Assembly: GCA_035518375.1 (NCBI GenBank)
Contig: DATIXQ010000054.1
Span: 1-7,290, forward strand
Source of the DNA: DATJLY01 sp035518375
Lineage (GTDB): Bacteria > Pseudomonadota > Alphaproteobacteria > ATCC43930 > CGMCC-115725
Reading direction: 5' to 3'
Length of the DNA: 7,290 nt
Part shown: positions 1 through 6,034 of the stretch, piece by piece
How positions within the stretch are numbered: the stretch's first letter is position 1
Layout: each line of letters begins with the position of its first letter
Notes under the pieces: generated by a model
What the model was told of the DNA's origin: nothing
Databases searched by the model: none
Seen by the model: the letters and a program-made list of their open reading frames with translations, nothing else
Made by a program: the position numbers and the translations under genes

Positions 1-1
1 G

Positions 2-1231
2 ACGGCGATCAAGCAGCGCATCCAGCAGGAGACGGAGGATGTGCCCGGCATCTCGCTCTACATGCAGCCGGTGCAGGACCTCACCATCGACACGATCGTG
101 AGCCGCACCCAGTACCAGTTCATCCTCGAGAGCGCCGACCCCGTGGCGCTCGCCAACTGGGTTCCGAAGCTCGTCGATAAGCTCAACGCCACGCCTGAGG
201 TCGCCGACGTCGCGAGCGATCTCGAGGCGAACGGGCTCTCGGCTTATGTCGATATCGACCGCGAGACCGCAGCGCGCTTCGGCATCACGCCCGCGACGAT
301 CGACAACGCGCTCTACGATGCCTACGGCCAGCGCATCATCTCGACCATCTTCACGCAGTCGAACCAGTACCGTGTCATCCTCGAGACCAATCCGTCGCTG
401 CAAAAGGCGGTGAGCGATCTTTCCGCGATCTATCTGCCATCCTCGACGGGGAGCGGCCAAGTGCCGCTTTCGGCAATCGCGCACGTCGAGGAGCAGATTG
501 CGCCGCTGCAAGTCGACCATCTCAGCCAGTTTCCGGCGGCGCAAGTGTCGTTCAATCTGGCGCCCGGCGCTTCGCTCGGCGAGGCGGTCGATGCGATCCG
601 CAGCACGGTACAGGCGATCGGCATGCCGCAAAGCATCACCGTCAATTTCCAGGGCGCGGCGCTCGCCTTCCAGTCGTCGCTCACCAACGAGCTCCTCCTC
701 ATCCTCGCCGCGGTCGTCACCGTCTATATCGTGCTTGGCGTGCTCTATGAGAGCTTCGTCCATCCGGTGACGATCCTCTCGACCCTGCCTTCGGCCGGCA
801 TCGGCGCGCTTCTTGCCCTCATCGCCGCCGGCAGCGACCTCACCGTCATCGCCATTATCGGCATCGTGCTGCTGATCGGCATCGTCAAGAAGAACGCGAT
901 CATGATGATCGACTTTGCCTTGGATGCGCAGCGGAACGAGCATATGAGCCCGCGCGATGCGATCTACCACGCCTCGCTTCTCCGCTTCCGGCCGATCCTG
1001 ATGACGACGATGGCGGCGATCCTGGGCGCGCTGCCGCTCATGCTCGGCACGGGCACCGGCGCCGAGTTGCGTCATCCCTTGGGCCTTACCATCGTTGGCG
1101 GCCTTATCGTGAGCCAGATGCTGACGCTCTTCACGACGCCCGTCATCTATCTCGCCTTCGACCGGCTTGCGGCGCGGTTGGGCGCCGAGGGCGGCATCGT
1201 CGGCGGCGCGGGCGAGGGCGCGGCAGAGTGA
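2..1231 (+). CDS. mdtB: RND multidrug efflux permease, MdtB/MuxB-like, C-terminal part (5' end outside window)
   Basis: Inner-membrane proton/drug antiporter subunit of a tripartite efflux pump. The frame is open from base 2 and gives 409 residues before TGA; E. coli MdtB is about 1040, so roughly 630 N-terminal residues lie upstream. Visible in order: the second periplasmic porter/docking half (to about base 690), then TM8-TM12 from about base 690 to 1170. TM10 carries IGIVKKNAIMMIDFA; its second Lys (codon 890-892) aligns with the proton-relay Lys940 of AcrB. The partner Asp pair of TM4 is off the edge and cannot be checked. The loop before VPLSAIAH is short, unlike its downstream paralogue. 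The protein ends in a Gly/Ala-rich tail. The stop overlaps the start of the next permease gene by 4 bases. The family is certain; calling it MdtB/MuxB rather than a generic HAE1 pump rests on its pairing with the MdtC-like gene. Confidence 0.93.
   Translation, partial: TAIKQRIQQETEDVPGISLYMQPVQDLTIDTIVSRTQYQFILESADPVALANWVPKLVDKLNATPEVADVASDLEANGLSAYVDIDRETAARFGITPATIDNALYDAYGQRIISTIFTQSNQYRVILETNPSLQKAVSDLSAIYLPSSTGSGQVPLSAIAHVEEQIAPLQVDHLSQFPAAQVSFNLAPGASLGEAVDAIRSTVQAIGMPQSITVNFQGAALAFQSSLTNELLLILAAVVTVYIVLGVLYESFVHPVTILSTLPSAGIGALLALIAAGSDLTVIAIIGIVLLIGIVKKNAIMMIDFALDAQRNEHMSPRDAIYHASLLRFRPILMTTMAAILGALPLMLGTGTGAELRHPLGLTIVGGLIVSQMLTLFTTPVIYLAFDRLAARLGAEGGIVGGAGEGAAE
1214..1231 (+). promoter_or_regulatory. 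Ribosome binding site and GTGA stop/start overlap before the MdtC-like gene
   Basis: GAGG at 1214-1217 precedes the GTG start at 1228-1230 with a 10-base gap, slightly long for a Shine-Dalgarno. The GTG shares bases with the upstream TGA (1229-1231), the classic arrangement for translational coupling. It fits two permeases that must be made together for a heteromeric pump. Confidence 0.6.
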
Positions 1232-4200
1232 AGCTCTCCGAGACCTTCATCCGCCGCCCCGTCGCGACGGTTCTCCTGACCTTCGGCGTGACGCTTGCCG
1301 GCGCCATCGCCTTCTTCCATCTGCCGGTGGCGCCGCTGCCGCAGGTCGATCTGCCGACCATCTCGGTCCAGGCGCAGATGCCGGGCGCCTCGCCCGAGGT
1401 GATGGCGACGAGCGTCGCGACGCCCTTGGAGCGCCATCTCGGCACCATCGCCGATGTCAGCGAGATGACCTCCTCGAGCGGCAACGGCTCGACCCGCATC
1501 ACGCTGCAGTTCGGTCTCGACCGCGACATCGACGGCGCCGCGCGCGACGTGCAGGCGGCCATCAACGCCGCGCGCGCCGATCTGCCGGCGAACCTGCGCA
1601 GCAACCCGACCTACCGCAAGGTCAACACCGCCGACGCGCCGGTCCTGATCCTTGCGCTCACCTCGGACACGCTCTCCCGTGGCCAGATCTACGACGCCGC
1701 CACCACCGTGCTCGAGCAAAAGTTCTCGCAGGTCGAAGGCGTGGGCGAGGTCGATATCGGCGGCGGCGCGCTGCCGGCCGTTCGCGTCGAGCTCAATCCC
1801 GGGGCGCTCTTCAAGTACGGCATCGGGCTTGAGGATATCCGCGCCGCGCTCAACGCCGCCAACGCGCACAGCCCCAAGGGGGCGATCGAGGAGGGACGGT
1901 TCCACTTCCAGATCTACGATAACGACCAGAGCCGCCAGGCATCCGATTATCAGGATCTCGTCGTCGCCTATCGCAACGGCGGGGCCGTCCGCCTCACCGA
2001 CGTCGCCGACGTGATCGATTCGGTCGAGAACGTGCGCAACGCCGGTATTGCCAACGGCAAGCCGTCGATCCTCGTCATCATCTACCGCGCCCCCAACGCC
2101 AACATCATCGACACGGTCGACCGTGTGAAGGACCTGATCCCCGAGCTCAAGGCGTCGATCTCGCCGGCGATCGACATCTCCGTCGCGGTCGACCGCTCGA
2201 CCACCATCCGCGCCTCGCTTGCCGATATCGAGCGGACGCTCGTCATCGCCTCGTGCCTCGTCATCATGGTCGTGTTCCTGTTCCTCAGGAACGGGCGGGC
2301 GACGCTCATCCCCTCGATCGCGGTGCCCGTGTCGCTCATCGGCACGTTCGGGATCATGTATCTCTTGGGCTTCAGCATCGACAACCTGTCGCTGATGGCC
2401 TTGACCGTGGCGACGGGCTTCGTCGTCGACGACGCGATCGTCGTGCTCGAGAACATCACGCGCCACATGGAGGGAGGCATGGGGCGCTTCGCGGCGGCGC
2501 TCAAGGGCGCGCGCGAGGTGGGCTTCACCGTCTTATCGATGAGCCTGTCGCTCGTCGCCGTCTTCATCCCGATCATCTTGATGGGCGGCCTCGTCGGCCG
2601 CTTCTTCCGTGAGTTCGGCATCACGTTGTCAGTCGCGGTGCTCGTGTCGCTCGCCGTATCGCTGAGCCTGACGCCGATGATGTGCGCGCGCATCCTGAGG
2701 CCGGCGCAGGGCGCTGCGCACGAGGGCCGCTTCCTCGGTGCGGCGGCGCGCGCCTTCGACGCGATGCTCCATGGCTACGACCGTTCGCTGCGATGGGCGC
2801 TCGCGCATCCTTTGAGCGTCATGGTCGTGCTAGCGGCGACGGTGGCGCTCAACGTCTATCTTTTCGCAGCCGTGCCCAAAGGCATCTTTCCGCAGCAGGA
2901 TACGGGCCGCGTCGTCGGCGGCATCCAGGCCGACCAGGCGATCTCGTTCCAGCTCATGCAGCAGAAGCTGGCGCAGTTCATCAACATCGTGCATAGCGAC
3001 CCGGCGGTCGACAGCGTCGTGGGATTCACCGGCGGCGGCGCGGCCAATAGCGGCTTCGTCTTCATCTCGCTGAAACCGCTGTCGCAGCGCAACGTGTCTG
3101 CCGACCAGGTGATCGCGCGCTTGCGCCGCCAGCTTGGGCAAGTGCCGGGCGCATCGCTGTTCCTTCAGGCGGTGCAGGATTTCCGCACCGGCGGGCGGCA
3201 GTCGAACGCCCAATACCAATACACCCTGCAAGCTGAAACGACCGACGAGCTCAACGCCTGGGCGCCCAAGATCCTGGCGGCGATGCAGCAGCTTCCCGAG
3301 CTGAGCGACGTCAACACCGACCAGCAGAACAAGGGCCTCGAAAGCGATCTCGTGATCGACCGCGCCACGGCCGCACGCCTCGGCATCACCGCAAGCCAGA
3401 TCGACAACACGCTCTACGACGCCTTTGGCCAGCGCCAAGTCTCGGTCATCTACAATCCGCTGAACCAGTATCACGTGGTCATGGAATTGGCGCCGCAATA
3501 TTGGCAGAACCCCGAGACGCTGAAGGACATCTACATAAGTAAATCGGGTGGCGCGGTGGGCGGCGTGCAATCGTCGAACGCCGTTGCCGGAACCGTGACG
3601 AGCGCCAAGGCCGCATCGAGCGCGCAGACCGTGGCGGCCGACCAGGCGCGCAATGCCGCCACCAATTCGATCTCCTTGACCGGCCACGGCAGCGCCTCGA
3701 CCGGCGCCGCGGTCAGCCCCGTTGCCGAGACCATGATCCCGCTCGCGGCGGTTGCCCATTTCGCACCCGGCAGCACGCCGCTCTCGGTCGCGCATCAGGG
3801 GCTCTTCGTCGCCTCCACCATCTCGTTCAATCTCGCGGCTGGCGCGGCACTGTCGGACGCCGACGCCGCGATCTCCCAGGTGCTCCCGAAGCTCGGCGCG
3901 CCCGCAACCATCCGCGGCACATTCCAAGGGACGGCGCAGGTCTACCAGCAATCGCTCGCGACCGAGCCTTACCTTGTCCTCGCCGCGATTGCCGCGGTCT
4001 ATATCGTCCTGGGCGTGCTCTATGAGAGCTATGTTCACCCGATCACGATCCTCTCGACGCTTCCCTCGGCCGGCGTCGGCGCGGTGCTGGCGCTGATGGC
4101 GGCGGGGACGCAATTCACCCTCATCGCCTTGATCGGCGTCATCCTTCTCATCGGCATCGTCAAGAAGAATGCGATCATGATGATCGACTTTGCCCTCGAT

Positions 4201-4518
4201 GCCGAGCGCAGCCGCGGCCTTGCCTCGCGCCAGGCGATCTACGAGGCCTGCCTCCTGCGCTTCCGCCCGATCATGATGACGACGATGGCGGCGCTCCTGG
4301 GCGCCGTGCCGTTGGCGTTCGGTTTCGGCGAGGGCGGCGAGCTGCGCCGGCCATTGGGCCTCTCGATCGTCGGCGGCCTCATCGTGAGCCAGATGCTGAC
4401 GCTCTACACGACGCCGGTGGTGTATCTCTATCTCGACCGCTTCCGCCACTGGGCGCAGCGCCGCTGGCTCGGCGCAAAGCCGGGGCTCGCGTCGAACCCT
4501 GCGGGAGCAGCCGAATGA
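1228..4518 (+). CDS. mdtC: RND multidrug efflux permease, MdtC/MuxC-like, with an extra periplasmic segment
   Basis: Second inner-membrane RND subunit; in the MdtBC/MuxBC type the two permeases assemble into one heterotrimer fed by a periplasmic adaptor. The GTG start gives an N-terminus (FIRRPVATVLL, then LPVAPLPQVDLP) that lines up end to end with E. coli MdtC, which supports this start. Layout by residue: TM1 about 10-30, first periplasmic porter domain to about 335, TM2-TM6 about 337-490, TM7 about 525-545, second periplasmic domain to about 912, TM8-TM12 about 914-1070. Proton-relay residues are present: Asp401-Asp402 in GFVVDDAIVVLEN (TM4) and Lys980 in GIVKKNAIMMIDFA (TM10). Length is 1096 against about 1025 for E. 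coli MdtC; most of the excess is a low-complexity insertion at about 773-834. It overlaps both neighbours by 4 bases. Substrate range cannot be read from the sequence. Confidence 0.96.
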   Translation: MKLSETFIRRPVATVLLTFGVTLAGAIAFFHLPVAPLPQVDLPTISVQAQMPGASPEVMATSVATPLERHLGTIADVSEMTSSSGNGSTRITLQFGLDRDIDGAARDVQAAINAARADLPANLRSNPTYRKVNTADAPVLILALTSDTLSRGQIYDAATTVLEQKFSQVEGVGEVDIGGGALPAVRVELNPGALFKYGIGLEDIRAALNAANAHSPKGAIEEGRFHFQIYDNDQSRQASDYQDLVVAYRNGGAVRLTDVADVIDSVENVRNAGIANGKPSILVIIYRAPNANIIDTVDRVKDLIPELKASISPAIDISVAVDRSTTIRASLADIERTLVIASCLVIMVVFLFLRNGRATLIPSIAVPVSLIGTFGIMYLLGFSIDNLSLMALTVATGFVVDDAIVVLENITRHMEGGMGRFAAALKGAREVGFTVLSMSLSLVAVFIPIILMGGLVGRFFREFGITLSVAVLVSLAVSLSLTPMMCARILRPAQGAAHEGRFLGAAARAFDAMLHGYDRSLRWALAHPLSVMVVLAATVALNVYLFAAVPKGIFPQQDTGRVVGGIQADQAISFQLMQQKLAQFINIVHSDPAVDSVVGFTGGGAANSGFVFISLKPLSQRNVSADQVIARLRRQLGQVPGASLFLQAVQDFRTGGRQSNAQYQYTLQAETTDELNAWAPKILAAMQQLPELSDVNTDQQNKGLESDLVIDRATAARLGITASQIDNTLYDAFGQRQVSVIYNPLNQYHVVMELAPQYWQNPETLKDIYISKSGGAVGGVQSSNAVAGTVTSAKAASSAQTVAADQARNAATNSISLTGHGSASTGAAVSPVAETMIPLAAVAHFAPGSTPLSVAHQGLFVASTISFNLAAGAALSDADAAISQVLPKLGAPATIRGTFQGTAQVYQQSLATEPYLVLAAIAAVYIVLGVLYESYVHPITILSTLPSAGVGAVLALMAAGTQFTLIALIGVILLIGIVKKNAIMMIDFALDAERSRGLASRQAIYEACLLRFRPIMMTTMAALLGAVPLAFGFGEGGELRRPLGLSIVGGLIVSQMLTLYTTPVVYLYLDRFRHWAQRRWLGAKPGLASNPAGAAE
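3544..3729 (+). other. Ala/Ser/Thr/Gly-rich insertion inside the MdtC-like permease
   Basis: Residues about 773-834 fall between DIYISK and TMIPLAAVAHF. In E. coli MdtC, and in the paralogue just upstream, these flanks are joined by a loop of only a few residues. The segment is made almost only of Ala, Ser, Thr, Gly, Val, Asn and Gln, with no Cys or aromatic residue, so it is probably flexible and exposed. By comparison with AcrB it sits near the end of the docking subdomain where the chain returns to the PC2 porter subdomain, on the periplasmic side. The frame stays open throughout, so this is not a frameshift artefact. I recall similar segments in some other long MdtC-like proteins, so it may be a subfamily trait; exact ends are approximate. 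Confidence 0.8.
4503..4518 (+). promoter_or_regulatory. Ribosome binding site and ATGA overlap before the outer-membrane channel gene
   Basis: GGGAG at 4503-4507 lies 7 bases before the ATG at 4515, close to ideal spacing. The ATG overlaps the permease TGA (4516-4518). No ATG, GTG or TTG occurs in this frame over the preceding 50 bases or so, which fixes the start even though the resulting signal peptide is short. Confidence 0.7.
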
Positions 4519-5954
4519 GAGTGCTCCTTGCCGTGGCCGCGCTCGGCGCGCTTGCCGCCTGTACTGTTGGCCCCGACTACGAGCGCCCGTCCGCGCCTCA
4601 GCCCGCGGCGGGCGCCTACAAGGAGATCGCTGGCTTCAAACCCGCGGCGCCAAGCGCGCCGCAAAGCGGCGCGCCGTGGTGGTCGATCTACGACGATCCG
4701 CTGCTCGCCTCGCTTGAAGGCGAGGTCGTGGTTTCGAACGAGACGCTGAAGGCCGACGAGGCCGCCTTCCGGGTCGCGAGCGCCATCGTCGACGAGGCGC
4801 GCGCCGGCTATTACCCGACCGTCACGGCCTCGGCGTCGGCGGCGCGCACGGCTGCGGCTTTTCAGGGCGGGAGCGTGACACGGGGCGGCGGTCGCGGCGG
4901 CTCGAGCACGATCTATCAGAACTCCTTCTCGATCGGGCCGGCCGCCACATGGGTTCCCGACATCTGGGGCAAGATCCGCCGTTCCGTCGAGAGCGACGTA
5001 GCCAACGCGCAGGCCTCGGCGGCCGATCTCGCCGCGGCGCAGCTCTCGGAGCAGGGGACGCTCGCCACCGACTATTTCGAGCTTCGTATCGCCGACGAGC
5101 AGAAGCGCGTACTCGAGCAGACGATCGCCGCCGACCAGCGCTCGCTCGAGATCGCGCGAAACCAGTTCAACGCCGGCTTCGTGGCCCAGACCGACGTCGC
5201 CACGGCCGAGACGCAGCTCGAGACGGCGCATGCGCAGCTCATTGGCCTCGACGTGCAGCGCGCGACCTTGGAGCACGCGGTCGCCGTCCTCATCGGCAAG
5301 CCGCCTGCCGATTTCTCGATCGCGCGCGTCTCCTATCCGACGACCGTACCGGTGGTGCCGGCGGGCGTACCCTCGACCCTTCTCGAGCGGCGGCCCGACA
5401 TCGCTGCGGCCGAGCGCGCCATGGCCTCGGAGAACGCCCTCATCGGCGTTGCGATCTCGGCCTACTATCCCGACATCACGCTGAGCGCCGATGCCACCTT
5501 CGCGAGTTCCATGATCCAGAACGTGCTGTCGCTTGCGAATGCCGGCTGGACCGCGGCGGCCGCTGCGAGCGGGACGGTGTTCGACGGCGGCCTGCGCTCG
5601 GCCCAGGTCGCGGCGGCGCGCGCGAGCTACGACGAAGCCGTGGCGAGCTATCGCAACACCGTGTTGGCCGCGTTCCAACAGGTCGAGGATGATCTCGCGA
5701 GCCTCCGCATCCTCCAGCAGCAGTACGCCGCCCAGGAGATCGCCGTGCGCTCGTCCGAGCAAGCGGTCACGCTCACAGTCAATCAATACCAAGCCGGTAC
5801 GGTGGCCTACACCGCGGTCGTGGTGGCACAGACGACGGCGCTCGGCGACGAGCAGCAGCTTCTGAACATCCTGCAAAGCCGCCTCGTCGCCTCGGCCAAC
5901 CTGATCGAGGCGTTGGGCGGCGGCTGGGACGCAAAGCAGCTTCCGGCGCTTTAG
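4515..5954 (+). CDS. Outer-membrane efflux lipoprotein, NodT/OprM family
   Basis: Trimeric outer-membrane channel (TolC-like exit duct) for the pump encoded just upstream. 479 residues, usual for the family. The N-terminus is a very short lipoprotein signal, MRVLLAVAALGALAAC, with a lipobox LAAC and the lipidated Cys at 16; Thr at +2 fits outer-membrane sorting. VGPDYERP after the Cys is a family hallmark. Two outer-membrane-efflux repeats follow, about residues 65-260 and 285-470. Recognisable motifs are PDIWGKIRR (Asp149 onward) and LLERRPDI (289-296), which opens the second repeat; FDGG and the alanine-rich helices on either side form the coiled periplasmic tunnel. A Gly/Ser/Arg-rich stretch at about 118-131 probably lies in a surface loop of the beta-barrel. 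Location after two RND genes matches opmB in muxABC-opmB. It ends at TAG with no coding overlap downstream. Confidence 0.95.
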   Translation: MRVLLAVAALGALAACTVGPDYERPSAPQPAAGAYKEIAGFKPAAPSAPQSGAPWWSIYDDPLLASLEGEVVVSNETLKADEAAFRVASAIVDEARAGYYPTVTASASAARTAAAFQGGSVTRGGGRGGSSTIYQNSFSIGPAATWVPDIWGKIRRSVESDVANAQASAADLAAAQLSEQGTLATDYFELRIADEQKRVLEQTIAADQRSLEIARNQFNAGFVAQTDVATAETQLETAHAQLIGLDVQRATLEHAVAVLIGKPPADFSIARVSYPTTVPVVPAGVPSTLLERRPDIAAAERAMASENALIGVAISAYYPDITLSADATFASSMIQNVLSLANAGWTAAAAASGTVFDGGLRSAQVAAARASYDEAVASYRNTVLAAFQQVEDDLASLRILQQQYAAQEIAVRSSEQAVTLTVNQYQAGTVAYTAVVVAQTTALGDEQQLLNILQSRLVASANLIEALGGGWDAKQLPAL

Positions 5955-5974
5955 CGGCGCGTTCTCGTGCGCCG
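5955..5974 (+). terminator. GC-rich hairpin directly after the efflux operon, possible terminator
   Basis: CGGCGC (5955-5960) and GCGCCG (5969-5974) are perfect 6-base inverted arms. Two G-T wobble pairs can extend the stem to leave a TCTC loop. The hairpin begins on the base after the TAG stop. No T-run follows, so it is not a canonical intrinsic terminator; it could end the operon weakly or protect the 3' end of the mRNA. In GC-rich DNA such short arms can arise by chance. Confidence 0.3.
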
Positions 5975-5979
5975 GTTGA

Positions 5980-6008
5980 TGGACACGCCCTGCCGCGGAC
6001 CGTAGACT
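5980..6008 (+). promoter_or_regulatory. Candidate sigma70-type promoter for the cyclase gene
   Basis: TGGACA at 5980-5985 matches the -35 consensus at 5 of 6 positions. TAGACT at 6003-6008 matches the -10 consensus at 4 of 6. The spacer is exactly 17 bases. Transcription would begin near 6015, giving a leader of about 20 bases before the ATG at 6035. It lies in the only non-coding gap of the window. The match was found by eye and is unproven. Confidence 0.35.
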
Positions 6009-6024
6009 CGAAGCGTTTGGGGCC

Positions 6025-6034
6025 AGGACCGCGA
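6025..6034 (+). promoter_or_regulatory. Ribosome binding site of the cyclase gene
   Basis: AGGA at 6025-6028 stands 6 bases before the ATG at 6035. This supports that ATG over an in-frame TTG at 6017, which would place the Shine-Dalgarno inside the gene. Confidence 0.6.

Noticed and set aside
41..43. GTG at 41 as the start of the first permease gene
   Set aside because: The frame is open to base 2 and the codons before it continue normal permease sequence. A start here would leave only the second half of an RND protein.
1147..2466. Long open frame on the minus strand (439 codons) opposite the MdtC-like gene
   Set aside because: Its product is Asp/Arg/Gly/His-rich with no recognisable domain. 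It is the expected mirror of a GC-rich gene with G/C at third positions.
3535..3735. Frameshift or mobile insertion inside the MdtC-like gene
   Set aside because: The reading frame is continuous, there are no terminal inverted repeats or target duplications visible, and homology resumes in the same frame.
2830..4449. Long open frame on the minus strand (539 codons)
   Set aside because: Same low-complexity charged composition, lying wholly opposite a strongly conserved RND gene; no family motif.
4428..5876. Long open frame on the minus strand (482 codons) opposite the outer-membrane channel
   Set aside because: The sense strand encodes an unmistakable NodT-family protein; the antisense product has no domain and is Arg/Asp/Gly-rich.
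5976..6008. TTGATG at 5976-5981 as the -35 element
   Set aside because: The spacer to TAGACT would be 21 bases; TGGACA at 5980 gives 17 and a better match.
6017..6019. In-frame TTG as an earlier start for the cyclase
   Set aside because: It has no ribosome binding site at a proper distance, while the ATG at 6035 has AGGA 6 bases upstream and gives the usual family N-terminus.
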